From Terriglobia bacterium (GTDB lineage: Bacteria > Acidobacteriota > Terriglobia > Terriglobales > Acidobacteriaceae): 37,347 nucleotides of DNA. The stretch spans positions 1-37,347 of the forward strand of contig JAIQFW010000011.1 in the NCBI GenBank assembly GCA_020073105.1. Direction: 5' to 3'. Each line of letters begins with the position of its first letter. Position 1 is the first letter of the stretch. Below the pieces are notes generated by a model that made no database searches, was not told the origin of the DNA, and worked only from the letters and a program-made list of their open reading frames with translations. This document shows, one piece after another, positions 1 to 8,118 of the stretch. The position numbers and the translations under genes are program-made.

Positions 1-72
1 CTGCTCGGCGAGCTACGCAAGCGCTCCGGGGTTACTCAAACCTACGGATTGATGAAGCCTGCGGTCGATTAA
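1..72 (+). CDS. C-terminal end of an unidentified gene (partial)
   Basis: Frame 1 is open from the first base to a TAA at 70-72 and encodes 23 residues ending in GLMKPAVD. The stop lies 12 bp before the end of the convergent CBM9-like gene, a normal spacing for two converging genes, which is the main reason to think it is the tail of a real gene. The fragment is too short to assign to a family, and a chance open frame of this length cannot be excluded. The body of the gene lies left of the window. Confidence 0.4.
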   Translation: MLGELRKRSGVTQTYGLMKPAVD

Positions 73-84
73 GGCCTCGACACT

Positions 85-810
85 TCACTTCGACGAAGTC
101 GCAAACCGCAGTCTCCCAAAGGCGCTGGGAACGTGGAAGTTTGGGTTCTCTGTGTGTGTGGGCTGCCAGGCAAGATATGCCCGAGGTTCTTTGGGGCCCT
201 CGACGCGGTAGAAATTCGCCCGCCAGATCACAGACGGGTCAAACCGCTTGGTTAACGCGCTTATGGGAATTGCGAGTTCGGCGGCCCAGGTGTGGGCTTT
301 GTCATCGAGAACCACCGACCGTCGCAAGCCACTCTTCAAGTCCGACATTCCGCCGGGGAAAATGTCGAGATCGATCCACATTCCATTGGGACTGACCTCA
401 AACTCTTTGTAGAAACGCTCGCGTGATGGATCGGGTTGCAGGAAAGCTTCTGCCACGTCGCGGTCCCACAAGTGGTCGCGGTGCCCGTTGGGGTCGGAAT
501 CCTGGAAGAGAAACAGCTCTCGATATCTGCACTCGAACCGCAAATAAAGAGTTTGTTTCGACCACAAGATACGGACTTGGGTTTCACGTGCGGGATCGGA
601 GTTCTTCCCTTGCCAGTCGGCTGAGAAAGAAATAGGGCTAGCGTTCTGCCACTCGGCTGCAGAATGTTGGGCATTGAGGGCGATTTCGTGGTCAACGTAG
701 ATCGCGACCGCCTCGGATGAGGGGGCGACGGGCGGGTTGTCACTAGCCAGACTCATCAGGCAGAACGCCGCTAACTGAGAACCGAGAACTGCGAACCGAA
801 AGTGTGTCAT
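85..810 (-). CDS. CBM9-like (carbohydrate-binding family 9-like) protein
   Basis: The 241-residue product resembles the CBM9-like/DOMON-type beta-sandwich proteins common in Acidobacteriota. After an N-terminal hydrophobic stretch (about residues 5-22, a possible signal peptide) there is an opening 'VDHEIALNAQHSAAEW' segment, a central strand 'TLYLRFECRY', the 'LWDRDVAEAFLQPD' segment typical of the family, 'YKEFEVSPNGMWIDLDIF', and a closing 'WRANFYRVEG' and 'FGRLRF'. Family members bind sugars or sit beside polysaccharide-degrading enzymes; no catalytic role is expected. The start is uncertain. The ATG at 810 lies within the left terminal repeat of an apparent MITE-like element (805-929), and the next 30 bases resemble an intergenic microsatellite, so the ATG at 756 (MSLASDN...) may be the true start, which would remove the signal peptide. 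The gene stands alone, divergent from ada. Confidence 0.75.
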   Translation of the reverse strand: MTHFRFAVLGSQLAAFCLMSLASDNPPVAPSSEAVAIYVDHEIALNAQHSAAEWQNASPISFSADWQGKNSDPARETQVRILWSKQTLYLRFECRYRELFLFQDSDPNGHRDHLWDRDVAEAFLQPDPSRERFYKEFEVSPNGMWIDLDIFPGGMSDLKSGLRRSVVLDDKAHTWAAELAIPISALTKRFDPSVIWRANFYRVEGPKEPRAYLAWQPTHTENPNFHVPSAFGRLRFATSSK

Positions 811-929
811 TGCGAGCCGCTTCAGCCGCGAGGAATCCCTACTCCCGGCAAATCCCGGGGAGCAGGCAGGGATGCTTCGACTGCGTTTGGACTTCGCTGC
901 GCGAAGTGCAATCCTCGCTCAGCATGACA
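805..929. repeat. MITE-like palindromic intergenic element
   Basis: The segment begins with TGTCATTGCGAGC (805-817) and ends with GCTCAGCATGACA (917-929). The reverse complement of the right end matches the left end at 10 of 13 positions, so the ends are imperfect terminal inverted repeats. Inside are further inverted phrases such as AGGAATCCCT (831-840) against AGGGATGCTT (867-876), and CTTCGCTGCGCGAAG (893-907). There is no open reading frame of note. The pattern is that of non-coding repeats scattered through bacterial intergenic DNA. The copy number in this genome cannot be seen from one window. Confidence 0.5.
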
Positions 930-1022
930 AAAATTGCTTCCTCAGCATATCAGCATCAATCTTGCTTTGACCGCAAGATCCGGATGGCCCACTGTGGCCG
1001 CTTGGCCTAATCTTTCCTCACT

Positions 1023-2111
1023 ATGACAACCAATGCGATACTCAACCTGACGGAACCCACAGTCATGGCGCGGACCAACGACAGCCAATGGTGGCAAGCG
1101 GTCGAGGCGCGCGACGCCAGCCAGGATGGCAGCTTCGTTTTTGCTGTGTCCTCGACCGGGGTCTACTGCCGGCCTTCGTGCCCGTCGCGGCGTCCGCGGC
1201 GCGAGAACGTGACGTTCTTCCGCCGCCCTGACGAAGCCGAAAGAGCCGGCTATCGTGCCTGCCTGCGTTGCCGCCCCAGAGCGATGGCCCATGGACCGGC
1301 GGGCATGGTGCGAGCGATCTGCCGCTACATTGAGCAGCATCTCGACGAGCCACTCACTTTGGAGCGCCTGGGAGCGGAATTTCACCAAAGCCCCTTTCAC
1401 CTGCAACGTAAGTTCAAGGCGATGCTGGGCATTACCCCACGCGCCTATGCCGACTCCTGCCGCATGAACCAGCTCAAGAGCAATCTACGCGCTGGACATT
1501 CGGTCACCCGAGCCATGTACGACGCAGGCTACAGCTCCAGCAGCCGCCTGTATGAGCGGACGGCCTCGCAGCTCGGGATGACGCCCGACAAGTACCGCCG
1601 CGGCGCCATCGCCGCACCGATCCGCTACACCTGCGCAGCTTCTCCCCTGGGACGCATGCTGGTGGCGGCCACTGACAAAGGGATCTGTGCCATCCAGTTC
1701 GCCGATTCGGACGAAGAACTCGAACAGGGGCTGCGGCACGAATTTCCTTTCGCGAATCGCCGTCGCGACGATAGCGCATTGAAAGGTTGGAAGGAAAATC
1801 TGCTTCGCCAGATGCGCGGCCAGAGCCTGAACTCAGCTCTCCCGCTCGACATTCAGGCGACAGCATTCCAGCGCCGCGTGTGGTCGTATCTGCAAAAGAT
1901 TCCGTTTGGCGAGACGCGCTCCTATGCCGCCGTTGCCAAGGGTATTGGACGACCCTCAGCGACCCGCGCAGTGGCACGGGCCTGTGCAACCAACCCGGTA
2001 GCAGTGGCCATCCCGTGCCATCGCGTGGTTCGACAGGGCGGGGAGATGGGTGGCTACCGCTGGGGAATCAAGCGCAAAGAGACTTTGCTGGAGATGGAGT
2101 CAAAGGCCTAG
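1023..2111 (+). CDS. ada: Ada: methylphosphotriester/O6-methylguanine-DNA methyltransferase and transcriptional activator
   Basis: The 362-residue protein has the full Ada layout. An N-terminal zinc domain carries four cysteines (Cys49, Cys53, Cys80, Cys83); by analogy with E. coli, Cys49 accepts methyl groups from phosphotriesters and so turns the protein into an activator. An AraC-type helix-turn-helix follows (about 95-200, with 'PLTLERLGAEFHQSPFHLQRKFKAM' split over two motifs). A C-terminal O6-methylguanine methyltransferase domain has the catalytic PCHR motif at Cys332 and the 'RAVARACATNP' DNA-binding helix. The protein repairs alkylated DNA by suicide methyl transfer and probably activates its own gene. 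The ATG at 1023 gives the longest form; an in-frame ATG at 1065 (MARTND) is an equally plausible start, as neither has a strong Shine-Dalgarno sequence. The gene is transcribed alone and ends in front of a 19-bp inverted repeat shared with the convergent neighbour. Confidence 0.95.
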   Translation: MTTNAILNLTEPTVMARTNDSQWWQAVEARDASQDGSFVFAVSSTGVYCRPSCPSRRPRRENVTFFRRPDEAERAGYRACLRCRPRAMAHGPAGMVRAICRYIEQHLDEPLTLERLGAEFHQSPFHLQRKFKAMLGITPRAYADSCRMNQLKSNLRAGHSVTRAMYDAGYSSSSRLYERTASQLGMTPDKYRRGAIAAPIRYTCAASPLGRMLVAATDKGICAIQFADSDEELEQGLRHEFPFANRRRDDSALKGWKENLLRQMRGQSLNSALPLDIQATAFQRRVWSYLQKIPFGETRSYAAVAKGIGRPSATRAVARACATNPVAVAIPCHRVVRQGGEMGGYRWGIKRKETLLEMESKA

Positions 2112-2119
2112 CCAAGACC

Positions 2120-2193
2120 GCCGCTGATTCACGCAGATCAACGCAGATCAAACTTTTAGGGTTTATCAGCGTGCATCTGCGTGAATCAGCGGC
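2120..2193. repeat. Perfect 19-bp inverted repeat between convergent genes; possible bidirectional terminator
   Basis: Positions 2120-2138 (GCCGCTGATTCACGCAGAT) are the exact reverse complement of 2175-2193, separated by 36 nt. The left arm runs into a short tandem phrase, ACGCAGATCA/ACGCAGATCA (2131-2150). The element fills the 88 bp between the 3' ends of ada and the metallohydrolase gene, so the stem could stop transcription from both sides, although the loop is long and there is no clear U-tract. Phrases of this kind recur in the intergenic DNA of many environmental bacteria, so a mobile or repeated origin is also possible. Confidence 0.65.
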
Positions 2194-2199
2194 GAGTTT

Positions 2200-4749
2200 C
2201 TACTGCAATTTCCTGTATATCTCCCGCGCCTCGTCCAGCATCCTCAGCACGGCCGTCTTTTCTGCTTCTGTGTTCCAGTCCCGGTTCGCTTTCACTGCCT
2301 CCTCGAGCCGTCCAATCCACGCAATGAAGTACGCCGCGTCTTCGGCCGCCTTTGGAGTGGAACCTGCCACGCTCACATAAATCGGGCTGGTGGTTGCGTA
2401 GGGGTATAGGTCGAGGATCGGGTGCTCGGGATTGTCACTCCCGGCGCGCAGCAGACACCATCCGCTGTGCGAGATAGGAATCGCATCTTCAATGTTGGCC
2501 GACTCGCGATCGCCGCTCAGTTTCAATGCTCGCACTACCTCTCCGTTACAGACGACCTCCAGGTGATCGACCGGAACAATCGACCGCATCCAAGCGGTGA
2601 ATTTCACCTTGTTTTCACCCGCCGGAAGCTTCACCTCGTCTCCTATTTCTTTGCCGCCCAGCGTGAATCCTAGCAGCGGGCCATTGGTTGCGAAGGTGTG
2701 CCCCTGCTTAAGCGAATCCAGCCAAGCCGTGATGTCGAGCGTGCCCGATGGGATGCGGGCATACACACGCGTCAGGCCCACAGGTCCACGCAAGGATGCG
2801 TAATTGGCCATCGTGTCCGACCCGGCGCCCGTTGGCAGGTGAAACCCGCAGTTCAGCAGGCGATACCAGACGTTGGCAGTCGCCTTGTGATCGCTGAAGC
2901 CCAGGGCTTCGATGTAATCCACCTTGCCGAGCGCCACATCGACGGGCAACTCGAGAGCGACATCCTGCGGCTCGCCGTGGGTCAGCGTAGGATCTTTCAC
3001 TGGATCGGGCACAAAGTCAAAGGGATGAACATAGCCGACAAGTCCCTGCTGCTGGTGCGCCAGATCGGCCACGGTTGCGTTTGTGGGGAACAGACTGGCT
3101 GCGGCAGTATTGCCGTAGGTAGCGTAGCCGGGCAGCAGGTAATTGCGCGTGAGATTCAGCAGTCCCAGGTGTCCCCAGTAGCTGGTGTGATATTCCTGCC
3201 CGTGAAACAGAAAGTGGTCACGCGTGGAAACCGGATCGAGCTTGGGGCTGAAGTAGGCGATGTCGGGAATGCGCTGCTCCTTGTTGACGATTAAGTTCTC
3301 GACCAGCGAGAGATCTTCGGCCTCCTCCTGCTCCAGCAAATGGGCCGGCGTGTTACGGTAGGCCCCGCCGTAATTCATGTGGACATGCAGATCAGCGCTG
3401 GCCCAGCGGGAATCGGGATCCGCAGGAATGTCGAGCCTCTTCAGTCGGATGCTGAGGCTGACGCGTTGCCCGGCCGGAACCTGCACCTGCTTCCTCTCGA
3501 CCGCGTATTCGAGACCTTTCATGATCTCCACTGTGATTTGTCCCGCCGGAACGCTGACTTCAGCCTTTCCTGCGGTGTGAAAGTAATGTTCCTCAAATGG
3601 CCGCTCTGCGCGCACGAAGTTATCCGCCGCCTGCATCCAGGCTTCGGCCGGGGCGTAGGCGCGGCCGTCTTCACCGGTCAAAAAAATGCGCGCGGGCGTC
3701 GGATGGCCGGATGAATCCAAGACCCTAATTGTCAGAACACCTCTCGATCCCAGAAAGCACCGCTGCTTGCTGGCGAGTTGGGTGTGAACACCTCCGACAA
3801 CCTCCTGGATCCAGAGCGAGGTATTCCCGCCACGGTTCGAGATGAATGCGATCTTGCTACCGTCCGGCGACCAGCGTGGATTGGTGTTGTCGAAATCCCC
3901 GTAGAAAATGGGGAACACGTCTCCGCCTTGCGACGGCATCAGCCACAGCTGGTGCCACTGCCCTCCCAGATAAGACGCATACACGATCCGCTTGCCGTCG
4001 GGAGAAAACTCCGGACGGGCCTTCCAGGCAGTCTCTTCGTAGTGAATCTCATGAGCTTCGGCTCCAGGCTCGGCTTTCATGCGCCAGAAGCCGCCGGTGC
4101 CGTAAATGTGGCCGCGATTGGAGACGAACAGCAGTTCGGTTCCATCCGGCGACCAAGCCGGGCTAATCTCGTGATCAAACTGGCTGTAGTAGAAACGTGG
4201 CACGTCGCCGCGAGTTTCGCCGGTCAACCGCTGCACGTTGGCCAGGGCTCCACCGTTGAAATCAGCGGTAAAGATATGGAATCGTCCGTGGTATGCAGTC
4301 GAGACAAAAGCTACGTGCTTGCCGTCGGGCGAGAATCGCGGATCGACGTTGACCGCGCCAGCCCGGGTGAGTTGGTAGGTTTGGCGGTTTTCAAGATTCA
4401 GGGCCCACAGTTCAATGGCGTCGTGGTTGTACGAATCGAACACCACCCACCGGCCGTCGGGCGAACAATCGGGTTGGTAATCGTAACCCGGCCCGGCAGT
4501 GAGCTGCTGGGCTACCTCCGAACCCAGCTTCTGCTCCCACAGCGACCCTGCCATCGAGAACACAAGCGTTTGTGAATCCGGCAACCAGGCAGCCGAACTG
4601 GGCCCGGTAGTGAGCTGCGGCAAGTACATTTCCCGGTAGTAATAACGATGAGGCAGGTCGATCTGCCCGAGCACTGGCGCAAGTTGCGAGAAGGCGGGCA
4701 GAGAAGCGAAGAACGTCAGCGACAGCAGAAGCCGGTAACGTGTGGGCAA
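2200..4749 (-). CDS. TolB-like beta-propeller fused to CehA/McbA-family (PHP-type) metallohydrolase
   Basis: This is an 849-residue exported protein. It has a signal peptide (residues 1-21, 'LLLSLTFFASLPAFS') and an N-terminal propeller of PD40/WD40-like repeats (about 45-330) with recurring 'SPDGRWVVF', 'SPDGKHVAFVS', 'SPDGTELLFVS', 'SPDGKRIVYAS' and 'SPDGSKIAFIS' units. A linker (335-445) leads into a CehA/McbA-like hydrolase domain with DLHVH at 453-457, His residues near 516-527, GYVHPFD at 572-578 and GAGSD at 641-645, as expected for PHP-type metal ligands. The founding relatives CehA and McbA hydrolyse the carbamate ester carbaryl; the real substrate here is unknown and could be a phosphoester or a carbamate. 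The propeller probably binds a partner or substrate. The protein acts in the periplasm or outside the cell. It is transcribed alone, convergent with ada, and its start lies 84 bp from the end of the upstream CocE-type gene. Confidence 0.85.
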   Translation of the reverse strand: MPTRYRLLLSLTFFASLPAFSQLAPVLGQIDLPHRYYYREMYLPQLTTGPSSAAWLPDSQTLVFSMAGSLWEQKLGSEVAQQLTAGPGYDYQPDCSPDGRWVVFDSYNHDAIELWALNLENRQTYQLTRAGAVNVDPRFSPDGKHVAFVSTAYHGRFHIFTADFNGGALANVQRLTGETRGDVPRFYYSQFDHEISPAWSPDGTELLFVSNRGHIYGTGGFWRMKAEPGAEAHEIHYEETAWKARPEFSPDGKRIVYASYLGGQWHQLWLMPSQGGDVFPIFYGDFDNTNPRWSPDGSKIAFISNRGGNTSLWIQEVVGGVHTQLASKQRCFLGSRGVLTIRVLDSSGHPTPARIFLTGEDGRAYAPAEAWMQAADNFVRAERPFEEHYFHTAGKAEVSVPAGQITVEIMKGLEYAVERKQVQVPAGQRVSLSIRLKRLDIPADPDSRWASADLHVHMNYGGAYRNTPAHLLEQEEAEDLSLVENLIVNKEQRIPDIAYFSPKLDPVSTRDHFLFHGQEYHTSYWGHLGLLNLTRNYLLPGYATYGNTAAASLFPTNATVADLAHQQQGLVGYVHPFDFVPDPVKDPTLTHGEPQDVALELPVDVALGKVDYIEALGFSDHKATANVWYRLLNCGFHLPTGAGSDTMANYASLRGPVGLTRVYARIPSGTLDITAWLDSLKQGHTFATNGPLLGFTLGGKEIGDEVKLPAGENKVKFTAWMRSIVPVDHLEVVCNGEVVRALKLSGDRESANIEDAIPISHSGWCLLRAGSDNPEHPILDLYPYATTSPIYVSVAGSTPKAAEDAAYFIAWIGRLEEAVKANRDWNTEAEKTAVLRMLDEAREIYRKLQ

Positions 4750-4833
4750 GATTCCTCCGGGCTAGTTTCGAATCGGGGAAATTATATCGGAGCTCACTTG
4801 TGGCCGAGGGCCTCCGCGCTGTACATTGCACGT

Positions 4834-6588
4834 CTATTTCACCACAATGGGTAGCACAACTTTTGACGGATGCCGGGAGTCCGCGTAGATGGAGATCGTT
4901 GCCTTCTTCATTTTTGCCGATACTGCTTCGGATTCTCCCGTGTGCAGGTTACGCGAAAAGTTGGGGAAAAACGTGGCCGAAATCTGCACTCGAATACGAT
5001 GGCCTTTTTGAAAGACATTGCTGGTAATCAGATTGTTGAACTGTAGTTCATACACCTTGCCAGGTACCAGCAACTGCCGTCCGGCCTTCAGATCGCGATA
5101 GCTGGCTCGCTGCGCATCCAGCCCCGGGCTCATCAGGTTCATCGCGGTGCCATCTGGCGCCACATCGAGCAGGCGCACCCAGAGATCGGTATCCCGGCAA
5201 TCGCAAGACAGATGGACCCTCGCGCGAATCGGGCCGGTGACTTCGAGGGCGCTCGTCAGCGGCATCGAATCGAAGGTGAGAACGTCGCTTCGTTTGGCAA
5301 GCTCATGATAGTCATGCGCTCCCGACGAATCATAGGGATTAGTCACCGGGTTGACAGGATCGGACATGAACGACATAGCCCGCCCCGTCGCTTTGGGCGC
5401 CGAAACCGACAGTACACCATCGTTCTTGCGGCCGCTCGAAGCGGCGAGATAGTAGGTCGTTGGCGTCGCGGCGGGCGGCCATACGTCGCTGTTGCGCCAC
5501 CGATTTTCCGCCATGACGAAGTAACGCACCGGCTTTTCCGTCTCTACTCCATTAGCCACGCCGCGCAGATAATGATCCATCCAGCGGAGGATTACTTCGT
5601 CGTAGTCGATGGCAGCAGTGGGCCCGAATTCGCGCTGCCCGGCTTTTGTTTTCCCCGTAGACCCTACCCCGTGCACCCAGGGCCCCAGCAGCAAGTGGGT
5701 TCGGGCATCGTTTCTGCCTCTCGACTCCAACAGCCCAGCAAAGTTGGTGGTCGCTCCCTCCGGGCCGTAGTTATCGTCATACCAGGCGGACAGGTTCAGC
5801 ACGGCGGCATGCACGCGGCTGTACTTGTTGCGCAACTCAGCCCAGTCCCACCAAGAGTCCTCCGGCGGATGGCTAAGCCAGTCATAGTAAAAAGGGGCGA
5901 TGCCGCGCAGCTCTTCGAGTTGATTCAACGGCAGGGCGTACTGCATTTTCGCTCGCGCTGCAGGCCAGGCCGCGACTGCTTCCTGGTCGGTTTTCGGGCC
6001 CGGTAGGCTCTTCTTAGCGCGGATGTCGGGGGCGATGTAGTCCCAGATCCACTCAATCCACGACAGGTCCCACAGTCCGTTTGCATAAAAGAAGTTCTGG
6101 GGAGTCGAAAACGTCATGGCGGGAACCATCGCCTTGAGATGAGGCGGGGTCTTCACCGCCGCGAGCCACTGCACGGCGCCGGGATAAGACAGACCGAAGG
6201 TTCCGATCTCTCCGTTCGACCACGGCTGGCGCGCCGCCCATTCGATGGTGTCGTAGCCATCCCGCCCTTCATTCTCATAGGGACGGAACTCGCCGGCGGA
6301 GGCGTAGCGTCCGCGAACATCCTGCACCACCACGGCGTACCCTCGCTCGACTGCGTGTTGAAACGTGGTGTAGTCCTTGAGGGCGGGCAGCTTTCCGTAG
6401 GGCGTGCGATAGACCAAGGTTGGGAAGCGGCCTTCCGCTGTGGGCCGCATTACATCCGCACGGAGGACAATCCCGTCGCGCATGGGAACCGCAACATCTC
6501 TCTCAAGAATGCCCGCCGGTGCATTGGAGGCCCGAGCGAAGTGAGCACTCACCAACAACATGAAGAGCGCAAGTCGGCGAAACCCCAT
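4834..6588 (-). CDS. CocE/NonD-family serine hydrolase (X-Pro dipeptidyl-peptidase-like)
   Basis: The 584-residue product has a signal peptide (MGFRRLALFMLLVSAHFARAS) and the CocE/NonD arrangement. An alpha/beta-hydrolase domain starts at 'VPMRDGIVLRADV' and includes 'VVQDVRGRYASAGEF' (oxyanion-hole region) and the nucleophile elbow GLSYPG (Ser134 counted from the chosen start). A helical cap follows, and then a segment with 'YDDNYG' and 'LLLGPWVHG', which probably supplies the catalytic Asp and His. The C-terminal beta-sandwich (about 430-580) is the X-Pro dipeptidyl-peptidase C-terminal jelly roll ('LEVTGPIRARVHLSCD'). Members cleave acyl peptides, glutaryl-acylases' substrates or esters such as cocaine; the substrate here cannot be told. 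I chose the ATG at 6588 over the GTG at 6606 because it begins directly at the signal peptide. Neither start has a clear ribosome binding site. Confidence 0.9.
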   Translation of the reverse strand: MGFRRLALFMLLVSAHFARASNAPAGILERDVAVPMRDGIVLRADVMRPTAEGRFPTLVYRTPYGKLPALKDYTTFQHAVERGYAVVVQDVRGRYASAGEFRPYENEGRDGYDTIEWAARQPWSNGEIGTFGLSYPGAVQWLAAVKTPPHLKAMVPAMTFSTPQNFFYANGLWDLSWIEWIWDYIAPDIRAKKSLPGPKTDQEAVAAWPAARAKMQYALPLNQLEELRGIAPFYYDWLSHPPEDSWWDWAELRNKYSRVHAAVLNLSAWYDDNYGPEGATTNFAGLLESRGRNDARTHLLLGPWVHGVGSTGKTKAGQREFGPTAAIDYDEVILRWMDHYLRGVANGVETEKPVRYFVMAENRWRNSDVWPPAATPTTYYLAASSGRKNDGVLSVSAPKATGRAMSFMSDPVNPVTNPYDSSGAHDYHELAKRSDVLTFDSMPLTSALEVTGPIRARVHLSCDCRDTDLWVRLLDVAPDGTAMNLMSPGLDAQRASYRDLKAGRQLLVPGKVYELQFNNLITSNVFQKGHRIRVQISATFFPNFSRNLHTGESEAVSAKMKKATISIYADSRHPSKVVLPIVVK

Positions 6589-6682
6589 GGGGGCGTAGGC
6601 TAGCACCTAAGTGCGGTAGTCAACAAGGACAGGCTGCGGAGTCGCATCGGGGGGCCTGCGCTATAGCAGACGAGTTCTGATA

Positions 6683-8074
6683 ATGTATCTGCGCATGCGA
6701 CGCACAGCGGCAGTTGCGGTCGTTATTCTGCTCATCCTTACGGCGTCTGCCGCCGCCCTCAATTCTCCCGTCGCTGGTGCCATTGTTGCCACGCTGACCG
6801 CCACGCGGTGGCTGGCGCTTGCCGCGTTGGTGCTCTATGCCTGCTTCCGGCCCTCCCTGACCAAGTGGATTTTTGTGGCCATGCTGCTGGGTGGAGAGAT
6901 TGGCCATGACTTTCCGGCGTTTGCCGTCAGCCTGCGTTTGCTTGCCCAGATCTTTCTGCGGCTGATCAAGGTCATCATTGCTCCGTTAATCTTTGCCACG
7001 CTGGTGAGCGGTATTGCCGGACACTCCGACCTCAAGAAGGTTGGGCGCATGGGGATCAAGGCGCTGGTGTACTTCGAGGTTGTGACCACACTGGCCCTGT
7101 TGATTGGACTCGCCGCCATCAACCTCAGCAAGGCGGGAGTCGGAGCCCTGATTCCGCCGAACCCGGCTGAGACAGTGAAGATCGAGAAGCTCACTCCCAG
7201 CGAAACCATCCTGCATGCCTTCCCAGAGAATATCGCCAGGTCTGTTGCCGAGAACCAGGTCCTGCAAGTTGTAGTTTTCAGCATCCTCTTCGGGATCGCG
7301 CTGGTGATGGTCAAGAAAGAAGAGAAGCGGCGGCCCATGCTGGCCTTCGCCGAAAGCCTTACCGAAGTGATGTTCAAGTTCACCAACATCGTGATGCTGT
7401 TCGCGCCGTTGGGAGTGTTGGGCGCGATTTCTTATACGGTGGCTTCGACCGGCGTCGGTATTCTCGGGAACCTCGCAGAGTTGCTGCTGACTCTCTACGG
7501 TGCGCTGGCGGCGTTTCTGATGCTGGTGCTGCTGCCCGTTGCGCTTCTGGCCAAGGTCCCGGTCGCGCGTTTCATCAGGGCCGTGGCCGAACCGGCGTCG
7601 ATTGCCTTTGGCACCGCAAGCTCCGAGGCTGCACTGCCACGGGCCATGGAACGCATGGAAGAATTCGGTGTGCCCCGGCCGATTGTAGCTTTCGTTATGC
7701 CGACGGGATACAGCTTCAATCTGGATGGCTCGGCACTCTATCTGTCGTTGGCGTCGGTGTTCATTGCGCAGGTGGCTGGGCTACACATGAGTTTCGGACA
7801 ACAGCTCTATATCGTGCTGGTACTGATGCTGACCAGCAAGGGGGTGGCTGGGGTCTCCCGTGCGGCCATTGTTGTCCTGCTGGCGACAGCGGCAACTGTG
7901 GGGTTGCCGACCGAACCGATCTTCATACTGTTGGGCATTGATCAGTTGATGGACATGGGCCGCACGGCAGTGAACGTGGTGGGAAATTGCTTGGCGACCG
8001 TGGTCATTGCGCGCTGGGAAGGCGACTTTGGCAAGGCCTCGCAACCAGATTTGAAAGTGGCCTCCGAGAGCTGA
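6683..8074 (+). CDS. Dicarboxylate/amino acid:cation symporter (DAACS, GltP/DctA-like)
   Basis: This is a 463-residue inner-membrane transporter of the sodium or proton:dicarboxylate family. Family hallmarks are clear: the HP1 loop 'ASSEAALPRAMERMEEFG', the unwound TM7 motif 'MPTGYSFNLDGSALYLS', HP2 'LTSKGVAGVSRAAIV', and TM8 'DMGRTAVNVVGN'. The TM8 Arg points to an acidic substrate such as glutamate, aspartate or a C4-dicarboxylate. The residue aligning with the Na1 ligand Asp405 of GltPh seems to be Asn, as in proton-coupled or DctA-like relatives. The N-terminus carries about two extra hydrophobic segments (residues 5-60) before the usual first helix, so the protein is somewhat longer than typical members. 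It is transcribed divergently from the CocE-like gene across a gap of about 90 bp. An alternative ATG lies four codons in, at 6695. Confidence 0.92.
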   Translation: MYLRMRRTAAVAVVILLILTASAAALNSPVAGAIVATLTATRWLALAALVLYACFRPSLTKWIFVAMLLGGEIGHDFPAFAVSLRLLAQIFLRLIKVIIAPLIFATLVSGIAGHSDLKKVGRMGIKALVYFEVVTTLALLIGLAAINLSKAGVGALIPPNPAETVKIEKLTPSETILHAFPENIARSVAENQVLQVVVFSILFGIALVMVKKEEKRRPMLAFAESLTEVMFKFTNIVMLFAPLGVLGAISYTVASTGVGILGNLAELLLTLYGALAAFLMLVLLPVALLAKVPVARFIRAVAEPASIAFGTASSEAALPRAMERMEEFGVPRPIVAFVMPTGYSFNLDGSALYLSLASVFIAQVAGLHMSFGQQLYIVLVLMLTSKGVAGVSRAAIVVLLATAATVGLPTEPIFILLGIDQLMDMGRTAVNVVGNCLATVVIARWEGDFGKASQPDLKVASES

Positions 8075-8118
8075 GATCCGTTAGCCCGCAATCACGCGTA
8101 CTGATTCGGGAGCGTGCA

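Noticed and set aside
3778-4575. 265-codon frame antisense to the propeller domain
   Set aside because: The regular SPDG repeat units on the other strand explain the open frame; the antisense product has no recognisable features.
5212-6006. 264-codon frame antisense to the CocE-like gene
   Set aside because: Arg- and Gly-rich composition typical of shadows; the serine hydrolase motifs lie on the other strand.
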